Made by a program: the position numbers and the translations under genes | Part shown: positions 1 to 8,056 of the stretch, piece by piece | How the letters are laid out: each line of letters begins with the position of its first letter | Numbering within the stretch: the first letter of the stretch is position 1 | Source: Candidatus Sumerlaeota bacterium | Lineage (GTDB): Bacteria > Sumerlaeota > Sumerlaeia > SLMS01 | Assembly (NCBI GenBank): GCA_020850785.1 | Contig: JADZDZ010000073.1 | Span: 1-39,890, forward strand | Length of the DNA: 39,890 nt | Reading direction: 5' to 3' | The notes under the pieces: generated by a model | Databases searched by the model: none | Seen by the model: the letters and a program-made list of their open reading frames with translations, nothing else | What the model was told of the DNA's origin: nothing

Positions 1-2153
1 AAGGTGTCCGACCGGGCGCGATCGTAGCGGTCGTAGGCCTCCTTGAAGCGCTTCACAATTTCATCGTCCTTCAGTTCATCGTTAAGCACAAGGTCCTTGT
101 AGCGGTTGTCGCGCACGTTCAGGCTGAAGAGCTGCAGGTAGTCATACCAGCGCTGACGTTCCGCGAGCAGGCGTTCAAGGTCGCCCCGGATGCCCGTGGG
201 GAACGGGCCCGTCGGCTGTTGGTTGAAGGCTTCCAGAAGGTTCTTCTTCTTCTCCTCGCGAAGCTGCGCGATTTCTGTCGCGGCCATCTTCGATAACCCG
301 AAGCGGGGATCGCCCTCTGCGGACAAGATGCCTTCCAGCTTCTGGATCACCTGATCGTAGAACTTGATCTTGTTTTGGTCGGGGTTGGCCTTAAAGTCCG
401 CCAGCAGACCAAGGTATTCGTTGTACAGCGTTGAAACCTTGTCCAGCGTGGTCAGTCGGCGATTCACGTCGTCGCGGCCCGTATAATCCACCGCGACCGC
501 GTTGCGCAACTTGCGAACCTCCTCGATGCTCTGGCCGTCGAAATCGTAATAGGCCTTCAGCAACTGCGCGTGCGCGCGGGCCGATTCCACCTTCGCCATG
601 TACTTGGCGATGTCGTTCTTCAACTGCTCGTCATTGGCGGTCTTCGCATTCATGCGATCAATGACAGCAGTCAGATCATCCGCCGTCTGCACGTAGGTGG
701 TGTTCATGTCCTTCATCGCGGCGTTGTAGGCATTGAGCAGCTCCTGCTTCGCCTTGATGCGATTTTCCGCCGCAGGAAGGATCGTGGAGGCGTTTTCAAA
801 CGCATCCTCCGAGGCCTTCTCGCTGGTCTGCTTCAGGATGGCGATCTTGCGAAGCGCCTCATCCCAGTTCTCCGCCGCTTCCGCGCGTTCGTAGTCGTTC
901 TTCGCGGCGGAAACAGCCTCGCGGAAACGACGTTGCACGTCGCGTTGCACGTCCGTGGCGCGATTGCCGATCTGCGACGTGTTGAAATCGAGGGTCTTCG
1001 CTGCGATATACGCACCAATGTAGTCACGCGCGTCGAGGCGCTCCTTCGTGGCGCGCAGCTTCTGCAGGTCTTCCTGCAACGCGCGAATTTCGCCCGCCTG
1101 GCCTTCTGGCGGATTCTTCGACAGGCGAATCAAGACATCATTTGCATCCTCGTAACGACGCTGCGTGACGAAATCGAGCGCCATCGCGGTGTCCACACCG
1201 GCTCCTGCCTTGCTGCCCGATCCGGAAGAACCGCCGGTCGTTGAGGCACCGCCGGTGTTGCTGGCTGTGCCCATCGCCTTCGGCCCGATGTAGCCCATCT
1301 TGTATGCGAAATAGCCGCCCACGCCCACCACCACCAGCACCAGCATGATGATGACGAAGCGCGCCGCCGTGGCCGCGCCCGATTCCTTCGCGTTGGAAAT
1401 ATCAGGCCAATCAACGAAGTGGAACGTGAAGCTGGAATCGCCAATATCGATCTGATCGCCGTCCTTGATGAATGCCTTGCCGATGCGGCGGCCATTCAAC
1501 TGGGTGCCGGAATCCTGCGACATGTTCTTAAGTTGGATCTTCTGGCCCTTCAGGAAGCGGATTTCCGCATGGACGGGTGAGGCGGTGCTGTCGATCACCC
1601 GGATGTCCACCTCGCCTGCGTCGGTTCCAATCAGGACCGCATCCTTCTCGATGCCAAACTTCACGGCATTCGTCACGGAACGCAGCTCCAGATACGCGTA
1701 GGCGCGCTTGTTGGATCGCATCTCCTGCACCCCGCCACCGCCGCCCGCGAATCCTGCGGCTGCGGGACGGGGTTCGGACTTCTGGCTTGCTTCCTTGAAC
1801 ATCGCCGCGATGTCGGGATTGTTCAGGTCCACCGCGAGGGTTTCGTTGCCAGACTGCGCCGCCTTCTTCACGTGGAACTTCACCGCCACATAGCCAAAGT
1901 GAAGCGTCGTGCCATCCTTCAGTTGAACCGGCTTGTTCGGCTCGATCGGCTTCTCATTCACGAAGGTTTTGTTCTTCGCGCCCAAGTCCTCCACGTACCA
2001 ATCGTCGCCCTCGCGCTTCAGCGTCGCGTGGTTGCGCGAAATGCTTTGGTCATCAATCTGGATGTCGTTTTCAGGAACACGGCCAACGGAGTTCGTGTCC
2101 TTCGTCAGTTCAAATCGTTTGCCGCTGGCCAGCAATATGTAGGCGTCGCTCAT
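1..2153 (-). CDS. Tandem-FHA membrane protein, Tad-locus accessory (partial, runs off left edge)
   Basis: Reading starts at ATG 2153 and stays open to base 1, giving at least 717 residues with no stop. Residues 1-93 form an FHA domain (phospho-threonine binding) with the key GR at 24-25, SRNH at 39-42 and N66. A second FHA-like domain spans about 152-249; it keeps SPVH and SGTQLNG but has GT (176-177) instead of GR, so it may not bind phosphate normally. One membrane segment lies at about 265-288, then a Gly/Ser-rich stretch and a long, charged, mostly helical C-terminal region, probably periplasmic. The gene starts 12 bases after the stop of the next FHA gene and is last in the tad operon visible here. 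I do not recognise a named family for the C-terminal part. The FHA and membrane calls are secure; the role is inferred from context. Confidence 0.85.
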   Translation of the reverse strand, partial: MSDAYILLASGKRFELTKDTNSVGRVPENDIQIDDQSISRNHATLKREGDDWYVEDLGAKNKTFVNEKPIEPNKPVQLKDGTTLHFGYVAVKFHVKKAAQSGNETLAVDLNNPDIAAMFKEASQKSEPRPAAAGFAGGGGGVQEMRSNKRAYAYLELRSVTNAVKFGIEKDAVLIGTDAGEVDIRVIDSTASPVHAEIRFLKGQKIQLKNMSQDSGTQLNGRRIGKAFIKDGDQIDIGDSSFTFHFVDWPDISNAKESGAATAARFVIIMLVLVVVGVGGYFAYKMGYIGPKAMGTASNTGGASTTGGSSGSGSKAGAGVDTAMALDFVTQRRYEDANDVLIRLSKNPPEGQAGEIRALQEDLQKLRATKERLDARDYIGAYIAAKTLDFNTSQIGNRATDVQRDVQRRFREAVSAAKNDYERAEAAENWDEALRKIAILKQTSEKASEDAFENASTILPAAENRIKAKQELLNAYNAAMKDMNTTYVQTADDLTAVIDRMNAKTANDEQLKNDIAKYMAKVESARAHAQLLKAYYDFDGQSIEEVRKLRNAVAVDYTGRDDVNRRLTTLDKVSTLYNEYLGLLADFKANPDQNKIKFYDQVIQKLEGILSAEGDPRFGLSKMAATEIAQLREEKKKNLLEAFNQQPTGPFPTGIRGDLERLLAERQRWYDYLQLFSLNVRDNRYKDLVLNDELKDDEIVKRFKEAYDRYDRARSDT

Positions 2154-2165
2154 GAATCTTCCTTC

Positions 2166-3896
2166 TCAGCGGTCGCTGATGATGTTTTTGGCGGTCTGCT
2201 CTCGTACAAGGTGGCTGTAGACGAACCACTCATCGAGGAACACGAATTCCTCCGGTTCCATTCCAAGAGTGGCAAATTGGTAAAGCTCGTCGTTCTTCTT
2301 CTGGGCGCCCTTCCAGTCGCGGTTGTCGCGCAGGCGTTCAATTTCCTTCCAGCTCTGCATGAAGAAGCCCGACTCGCTCTGGCAGTAGTCGTAGATTTTT
2401 TCCGCCTTGGAGAAAATGCGCAGGTAATCGTCATCAAATGCCCACTTGTCCGCGACCTGCAGCAGGCAGAGTGCGCGATGGTAGCGATTGAAGGCGCGGA
2501 AGAAGTTCCACTTATCCTTGTAGTAGTCCAACTCCGCCATCTTGTACGTCATCAGGTCCGGAATCAGTTTGTCCGCTTCCTTCTCCAGATCCAACGCATT
2601 TGCAATCAATGCCTCGTTGTCTTCCTTGCGCTTGGGCGGTGCCATGTTCTGCTTTTCCACCAGCATGCGAATGGCCTCATCTACGCGATCCGCCTGGAAC
2701 GCGTAGTCGCGCGCCGTGAAGATCGCGAGCGATTCCCCCTTCTTCTCCTGCCGCATCATGTAGTGCATGTATGGCTGGTCGCCGATGTTCATGGTGAAGT
2801 CGGCCCATTGCTGGTTGTTGTCGAACTTGGTCCACTTTGCGCGGTCAACCAGCGCGCCGAGCATCTTGGAGATGCGCGGCTTCGAGGCGAAACGCATGTC
2901 CGGCGATTTCAGGTCAAGGCTGACGACCTGAATCGGCGCGGAGGTGGGAAGACTGTCCCAGACTTCGATATAGAAATCGAAGTGGATTGGCGCTTTTTCC
3001 CCCAGCTTGGCGTCATAGCCCGCGCTCTTGCCAATCAGGCCGGGAGGGGTTTCGTTATACAATTGATCGTTGTCGTAGGAAACCCAGCTGACGTAGTAGT
3101 TGCCGAGCACCAAGGGCTGCTCTCCCTTGATGAGACGTCCGTTGCCAAGACGTGGGTTGTAGTTCGACCAGTTGCGGTTGCGGTAAACCAGATTTGAGAA
3201 GGGGTCCGGTGGCAGCACACTCGCTGTTGCAAGCTCGCTGCGGTCCTGATAACCGCCCTTCTTCGCGCCGGGGCGCACGGCGGACTGGAAGCTGTAGAAA
3301 TAAGGACGTGGTGCGGGGGCATCCTTGTCCTTCGGAATGTAGTTGTTCGTCGGCCTGTCGGAAAAATCGCCGGGAACGGGGAGGTTCACCTGCGGCAGGC
3401 CGCGAAAGCCAAGTGTCTTGATGCCGCGCAGCGTGTTGATCACCACCGGCGTCTGCTGCTTCTGCTTTTCCTTTTGGTAGTTCACGCCGTAGTAGACGAA
3501 AATCAGGAGGAGGACGAGGCTTGACGCCACGAGGAGCAGCGCGCCCTTGCGGCGTCCCGTGCGGACGGACTGCTGCATGTCCAGCGGCGCGGAGGCGTTG
3601 CGAATGGTGACCTCTATCGTGGTGTCGCCAATGCCAATGCGATCGCCCTGGGAAAGCAGCGCCTTCGTCACCGAATTGCCGTTGTGCTGCACCTTGTTGA
3701 TGCTGCCGAGGTCCACCACCTGCGCGGTTTCGTTACCAATTTCCAACCGTGCGTGTTTGTTGGAGACGGTGGGATCGTTCAGGCGGATGTGGCATTCCTG
3801 ATCGCGACCAATGATCGTGGTCGCGCCCGAGACCCGGAAGATGCGGCCCTTGTCCGGGCCGCCGATCACTTCAAGTTCAAGTTGTATGTCTGGCAT
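2166..3896 (-). CDS. FHA-domain single-pass membrane protein, Tad-locus accessory
   Basis: A 576-residue protein. The N-terminal FHA domain (about 1-98) has all signature positions: GR at 30-31, SNKH at 45-48, and an N-x-x-x-x-N-G-like loop at 67-73. A positively charged stretch (RTGRRKG) precedes one membrane helix at about 117-140, so the FHA domain should be cytoplasmic and the remaining ~430 residues periplasmic. That large domain has no family I recognise; it is rich in aromatic and charged residues and looks helical toward the C terminus. The gene lies 21 bases downstream of tadC and 12 bases upstream of the other FHA gene, so all are probably co-transcribed. By position it could be a trans-envelope adaptor coupling phospho-signals to the pilus machine; this is inference. 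Confidence 0.85.
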   Translation of the reverse strand: MPDIQLELEVIGGPDKGRIFRVSGATTIIGRDQECHIRLNDPTVSNKHARLEIGNETAQVVDLGSINKVQHNGNSVTKALLSQGDRIGIGDTTIEVTIRNASAPLDMQQSVRTGRRKGALLLVASSLVLLLIFVYYGVNYQKEKQKQQTPVVINTLRGIKTLGFRGLPQVNLPVPGDFSDRPTNNYIPKDKDAPAPRPYFYSFQSAVRPGAKKGGYQDRSELATASVLPPDPFSNLVYRNRNWSNYNPRLGNGRLIKGEQPLVLGNYYVSWVSYDNDQLYNETPPGLIGKSAGYDAKLGEKAPIHFDFYIEVWDSLPTSAPIQVVSLDLKSPDMRFASKPRISKMLGALVDRAKWTKFDNNQQWADFTMNIGDQPYMHYMMRQEKKGESLAIFTARDYAFQADRVDEAIRMLVEKQNMAPPKRKEDNEALIANALDLEKEADKLIPDLMTYKMAELDYYKDKWNFFRAFNRYHRALCLLQVADKWAFDDDYLRIFSKAEKIYDYCQSESGFFMQSWKEIERLRDNRDWKGAQKKNDELYQFATLGMEPEEFVFLDEWFVYSHLVREQTAKNIISDR

Positions 3897-3917
3897 GAGA
3901 AGTTTTCGCCGCGCCTG

Positions 3918-4823
3918 TTATTTGACTTTCCGGAATGCCTGAATCATCATGGGGCCGATCAGCACGAGGAAGATCGACGGGAAGATGAACAGGATCATTG
4001 GAATCAGCATCTGGGTTGGCGCTTTGTTGGCTTTTTCCTCCGCCACCTGAATTCGGCGGAAGCGCATGATTTCACCCTGCATGCGCATCACTTTTCCGAG
4101 CGGCGTTCCCAGTTCCTCCTGCTGGATCAGCGCCGTCACGAACGAGCGCATTTCCATCAGGTCCGAGCGGTCCGCCAGTTCGAGAAGGGCCTTCTTGCGC
4201 GAGCGACCGAGTTGGAGCTGCTTGAAGAAGCGCTTCATTTCCTGCTGCAGTGGTCCCTTCGTCATCAACTCGGACGCGCGGTCGATGGCCATGGTGAACT
4301 CCATGCCCGCCTCCACCAGCAGCGTCATCAGGTCGAGGAAATAGGGCATCGCGCAGAAGATCGCCCAGCGGCGCTCATTCGTGATCTGGTTCAGGTAATA
4401 GAATGGCGCGATGAAAAGGACGCCGCCAAGGAACAGGCTGAACAGGACGATGTAGTTGCGATCCACGTTCGGCAGCAGCACCACCAGCGACATGGGCAGC
4501 GCGATGCCGATGATGAACAGAACGATGTGCGACCCCACGTATTCCTTCGGGGTGAACTTGTCATCAAGGCCGGAGCGATTCAGGTTCCGTTCCGCCCACT
4601 TCAGGTAATTTCCCAGGGGAAGTGACTGAACGACGTCCGTCAGTTTCCCCATTTTGCGTGCCAGAGGGAGCATCAGCGCGAACACGCCAACGTAGCCAAG
4701 GTCCGACTGCTGGAACTCCTCGCCGATGTCGCGGAAAAGCCATGCGATGAAGAACGCAAACGCCGCAAAAGCCACGGCGGCAACCGCCGCAAGCATGTTG
4801 GGATTTTGTATGAACTCAGTCAT
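3918..4823 (-). CDS. tadC: Tad inner-membrane platform protein TadC (T2SS GspF family)
   Basis: A 301-residue polytopic protein of the type II secretion F family. Hydrophobic segments lie near the N terminus (about 12-30), in the middle (about 95-140) and at the C terminus (about 265-295). The cytoplasmic loop contains the family's typical pattern (LVEAGMEFTMAIDRAS, later QQEELGTPLGKVM). In Tad systems TadB and TadC form the inner-membrane platform that, with the CpaF ATPase, polymerises Flp pilin. The start is ATG 4823, 36 bases after the tadB stop. The TadC assignment rests on its place immediately after tadB and on its size; the F-domain family is clear. Confidence 0.9.
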   Translation of the reverse strand: MTEFIQNPNMLAAVAAVAFAAFAFFIAWLFRDIGEEFQQSDLGYVGVFALMLPLARKMGKLTDVVQSLPLGNYLKWAERNLNRSGLDDKFTPKEYVGSHIVLFIIGIALPMSLVVLLPNVDRNYIVLFSLFLGGVLFIAPFYYLNQITNERRWAIFCAMPYFLDLMTLLVEAGMEFTMAIDRASELMTKGPLQQEMKRFFKQLQLGRSRKKALLELADRSDLMEMRSFVTALIQQEELGTPLGKVMRMQGEIMRFRRIQVAEEKANKAPTQMLIPMILFIFPSIFLVLIGPMMIQAFRKVK

Positions 4824-4859
4824 GAAAAACCTTTCGCATCACGGCAACGTGTCGGCGCA

Positions 4860-5753
4860 TCACAGCTTGATGTCCACGATCTTGTTGATGACGTAGTAAC
4901 CAATCGCGTCCAGAACGATCACCATCACCAGAATGACGAAGCCCGCCGTCGTCGTGAACAACTGCGCCGGCAGGTTGGGATCGATGAAGAAGAGTATCAG
5001 CATCAACGCGAAGGGGGCGCTTGTCAGAATCAGGGACTGCGTCTTGCCTTCGGCGGTCAGCGTCTCGATGCGGCGCTCAACGCGGAAGCGCTCCTGCACC
5101 ATCAGCACGGTTTTCTCGCAGACCTCGATGATGCCCTCTCCCATGGAGAAGATCGTGTTGATCGAGGCCACGAAGAGGTGAAGGTCCTGCACGGGGATGC
5201 GCTTTGTGAGGTTCTCCAGCGCGCGCTCCAGCGAAAGGCCCAGGGAGACTTCCTGCACCACGAGGCGGAACTCGCCCGCGAGCGGGTCCTGCGACTCGTT
5301 CACCATCAACTTGATCGCGTCGATGAAGGACAGGTTTGCCTTCACGGAGTTTGAAAGAATCTGGAGCCCGTCGATCATCTGCAGCCGGAACTTGTAGATG
5401 CGGCTGGCGTATGCGCGCTTGATGATGATGTCGGGGATGAAAAAGCAGGGCACGGAGAGAAAGATGATCGGAATGAACTGCGCCTGCATGTTCGGGAGGC
5501 CGATGCCCACGAGGAAACCGACTGCGGCGCCGAAGCCCATGCACGCCAGCTTCAGCGTCATGATGAAGGTGGCCGGCATGTAGATGAACATTTCGCCGAG
5601 GGTCGCCTCGCTGGCGCCCGCGAAGCGCTTTGAATAGGCCTCGCTGCCCGCCGCCATTGCGGAGGTGAGCGTGAAGCCGCAAAGCCCCACGCTAAGCGAC
5701 GCCATGATCAGATACGTCACAAGCCATGCATTGGTGGTTGGCAATTGCATCAT
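4860..5753 (-). CDS. tadB: Tad inner-membrane platform protein TadB (T2SS GspF family)
   Basis: A 297-residue membrane protein with hydrophobic segments near residues 12-32, 68-86, 92-108, 236-256 and 265-290, flanking a cytoplasmic F-type domain (QMIDGLQILSNSVKANLSF is typical of TadB). It should pair with TadC as the inner-membrane platform of the Flp pilus. The start is ATG 5753, with a second ATG directly after it; the stop of cpaF is only five bases upstream, which supports translational coupling with the ATPase. Order cpaF-tadB-tadC is the standard arrangement in tad loci. Confidence 0.92.
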   Translation of the reverse strand: MMQLPTTNAWLVTYLIMASLSVGLCGFTLTSAMAAGSEAYSKRFAGASEATLGEMFIYMPATFIMTLKLACMGFGAAVGFLVGIGLPNMQAQFIPIIFLSVPCFFIPDIIIKRAYASRIYKFRLQMIDGLQILSNSVKANLSFIDAIKLMVNESQDPLAGEFRLVVQEVSLGLSLERALENLTKRIPVQDLHLFVASINTIFSMGEGIIEVCEKTVLMVQERFRVERRIETLTAEGKTQSLILTSAPFALMLILFFIDPNLPAQLFTTTAGFVILVMVIVLDAIGYYVINKIVDIKL

Positions 5754-5758
5754 GATGG

Positions 5759-7831
5759 TCAGGTTCCCGCGTCCGTGGACGGCTGGAAGATTTCGAACGG
5801 CACTTCGCCGCCGCGTTCCTTGTGGATGCGCAGGAAATTGGGAATCGTGCCCACGGGGATGAAGTCACCCTTCATTCCGCCCTTTGCATCCAGCGTGTAT
5901 TCGAACTTGTAGATCGACTGCGTAACGTACTCGTTTCCGTCGAGGCCGAGCACTTCGACGATCTCCCCAATGCGGCGGCGCCCGTCGGGGAAACGCTCCA
6001 CGAACACAACAAGGTTCACCGCGCGCGCGATCTGTTCGCGAATTGCCAGCAGCGGCAGGTCAAGCCCCGCCATGAGGCACATCGTTTCAAGGCGCGTCAG
6101 CATGTCTCTGGCGCTGTTTGCGTGGCCTGTGGAGAGCGAGCCGTCGTGGCCCGTGTTCATGGCCTGAAGCATGTCGATCGCTTCGCCGGAGCGGATTTCG
6201 CCGACCACGATGCGGTCGGGGCGCATGCGCAGTGCGTTCTTCACAAGGTCGCGAATCGTCACAGAGGTCGCGCCTTCGGTGTTCGACGGCCTTGTTTCCA
6301 GCGAGATCACGTGCTGCTGCTGGAGTTGAAGTTCCGCAGAGTCCTCGATGGTCAGGATGCGTTCGTCGTCGGGAATGTAGGAGGAAATCACATTCAACAG
6401 CGTCGTCTTGCCGGAAGCCGTGCCGCCGGAGATGAAGATGTTCTGGCGCATTTTGACGGCAAGTTCCAAAAATTTTGCCATGCCGGGGCTGAACGAACCC
6501 TTGGACATCAGGTCCTTCGGTGTCAGCGGCTTTGCGGGAAACTTGCGGATCGTCAGCACGGGGCCAACCAGCGACACCGGCGGGATAATGGCATTCACGC
6601 GGGAGCCATCGGCGAGGCGCGCGTCCACCATCGGGCGTGCCTGATTGATGGGGCGTCCCAGCGGCGCCACGATGCGGTTGATGATCGTCAGCAGGCGTTC
6701 TTCGTCGATGAACTGCTTGTCTGTGCGGACGGTCTTGCCGCGCCGTGCGACGAAAATCTTCGACGGACCATTGACCATGATTTCCTCAATCTCATGATCT
6801 TCGAGGAAATCCTGAATGGGACCAAGGCCCAACGCCTCGTCCAGCACGTCCTTCAGAAGTTGCTTCGGCGACACATCGTGCTGAAGCGACCCGCTCTTCT
6901 GCAGGTCGTAAATAATCTGGTTCGTGATCGTGCGGGCGCGGTTCCACAATTCATCGTCAGCCATCTTGTCCGCGCTGACGGTCTTCAGGCGGATCTTCTC
7001 CACCAACTGCTCGTGGATCGCGGCGCGAAGCTTCGTGTAGGAATCCGAAGCCTCCATCCGCTTCTTTTTTCCGCTAACGAAGGGATTCTTGGCGCCCTGC
7101 ACGGCGCCCGCCTGAAGGGTCGCGCGGTTCAGTTCGACGGTCTTGCCGCTTTCCCCCTCCTGCCGGGGCTCACGCGGGGGGCGCGAAACTGTCGACGGCC
7201 CTCCACCGGAACCGGGAGGACGCGGCACCGCGCCTTTCTGCTGCTTCATGGATTCAAGTTGTTCGGGTGAATATTGCACCGTGGCATTGTCCGGCACTGT
7301 TGGCGCGCCGGGGCCTCCGCGCTGCCGCATCGCCTCAAGCTGTTCTGGTGAGTATTGAACCGTCGCATTGGAGGGCACCGGGTCGCCGGCACCCGCTGCG
7401 CCCGCGTTCTGCATGCGGCGCAAAACTTCCGGGCTGTATTCCATCGTGGCGCCCGCTTCCAGCGGACTTGATCCACCGGGAATTTGCATCGTCGCGCCGC
7501 CCATTGGCAGCCCTTCGTACTCATCGCCCATCGGCGGCGCTTCGTATTCAAGCAGCACATCGCCAATGATGATCTTGTCGCCGTCGGAAAGTTCGCGCGT
7601 GTCGGCCACCTTCTCCGCGTTCACGTAGATGCCGGTTTTGCTGCCCGCATCGCGGATCGAGTAGCCGCCGGGCCTGCGAATCAGGTGGGCATGCTGCTTG
7701 GAAACAGTGCCGCGCGCGATGACCATGTCGCAGTTCTCGTCGCGCCCGATTGTAATGATGTCCGCCGTGCAGTCGAACGAGGCATCGAAGGAGTTGTCGA
7801 AGGATTTTGCTCTTAAAACGGGAAAGGCCAC
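5759..7831 (-). CDS. cpaF: Tad pilus ATPase CpaF/TadA with N-terminal FHA domain and repeat linker
   Basis: A 690-residue fusion; ordinary CpaF/TadA proteins are about 400-480 residues. Residues about 1-96 form an FHA domain with GR 29-30, SKQH 44-47 and the loop GSKTGIYVN. A low-complexity linker (about 100-250) holds near-repeats of ATVQYSPEQLE around T129, T157 and T184, and shorter kin at T114, T231 and T238. Residues about 260-670 are the secretion ATPase: Walker A GGTASGKTT at 469-477, an Asp box-like RILTIEDSAEL, Walker B-like RIVVGEIRSGEA at 540-551, and a conserved histidine in TGHDGSLSTGHANS. It powers Flp pilin assembly at the inner membrane. The start is GTG 7831 with AGGA seven bases upstream. 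The FHA domain may bind phosphorylated Thr in its own linker or in partners; that is inference. Confidence 0.95.
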   Translation of the reverse strand: MAFPVLRAKSFDNSFDASFDCTADIITIGRDENCDMVIARGTVSKQHAHLIRRPGGYSIRDAGSKTGIYVNAEKVADTRELSDGDKIIIGDVLLEYEAPPMGDEYEGLPMGGATMQIPGGSSPLEAGATMEYSPEVLRRMQNAGAAGAGDPVPSNATVQYSPEQLEAMRQRGGPGAPTVPDNATVQYSPEQLESMKQQKGAVPRPPGSGGGPSTVSRPPREPRQEGESGKTVELNRATLQAGAVQGAKNPFVSGKKKRMEASDSYTKLRAAIHEQLVEKIRLKTVSADKMADDELWNRARTITNQIIYDLQKSGSLQHDVSPKQLLKDVLDEALGLGPIQDFLEDHEIEEIMVNGPSKIFVARRGKTVRTDKQFIDEERLLTIINRIVAPLGRPINQARPMVDARLADGSRVNAIIPPVSLVGPVLTIRKFPAKPLTPKDLMSKGSFSPGMAKFLELAVKMRQNIFISGGTASGKTTLLNVISSYIPDDERILTIEDSAELQLQQQHVISLETRPSNTEGATSVTIRDLVKNALRMRPDRIVVGEIRSGEAIDMLQAMNTGHDGSLSTGHANSARDMLTRLETMCLMAGLDLPLLAIREQIARAVNLVVFVERFPDGRRRIGEIVEVLGLDGNEYVTQSIYKFEYTLDAKGGMKGDFIPVGTIPNFLRIHKERGGEVPFEIFQPSTDAGT
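7241..7498 (-). repeat. Intragenic degenerate repeats encoding Thr-centred motifs in the CpaF linker
   Basis: This stretch encodes residues 112-197 of the FHA-CpaF protein. It contains three obvious copies of a ~15-residue unit: GATMEYSPEVLRRMQ, NATVQYSPEQLEAMRQ and NATVQYSPEQLESMKQ, spaced 28 and 27 residues apart, plus a truncated first copy (GATMQ). The copies are similar at the DNA level too, but synonymous sites differ, so the protein motif appears to be under selection. Thr is invariant, and the residues after it follow [MV][QE]. Confidence 0.85.
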
Positions 7832-7999
7832 GTCACGATCCTATTCACGCAATTGCGCCGCCTGCTCAATCTGGCGCGAATCCATTCTGTTCAATTCACG
7901 CGGCCTTTTTCAACACTCAATCCGCAACCGGGACCAACCTTTTTTGCCGTCGTCCGCGGCGGCGTGCCGCAAAAAATTCATTCTATCCCAATAGGTGAA

Positions 8000-8030
8000 G
8001 TGGCACGGGCGATTTTGTCACCCGTGCCAC
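8000..8030. repeat. 10-bp perfect palindrome between secretin and cpaF (possible dispersed element)
   Basis: GTGGCACGGG at 8000-8009 and its exact complement CCCGTGCCAC at 8021-8030 enclose an 11-base loop. It lies 26 bases past the secretin stop, inside the 225-bp gap before cpaF. No T-run follows on either strand, so it is not a classical intrinsic terminator. It could protect the upstream mRNA 3' end, act as a partial terminator, or be one copy of a REP-like repeat family. The rest of the gap (7832-7999) shows nothing I can assign. Confidence 0.6.
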
Positions 8031-8056
8031 CCCGGTTTCATTCACGACGATGCGCC

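Noticed and set aside
1872..3197. A 441-codon plus-strand frame across the two FHA genes
   Set aside because: It runs antisense through the FHA1/FHA2 junction and has no domain signature; both minus-strand genes have clear FHA domains and membrane helices.
5822..7270. A 482-codon plus-strand frame opposite cpaF
   Set aside because: It is antisense to an unmistakable ATPase and has no family features of its own.
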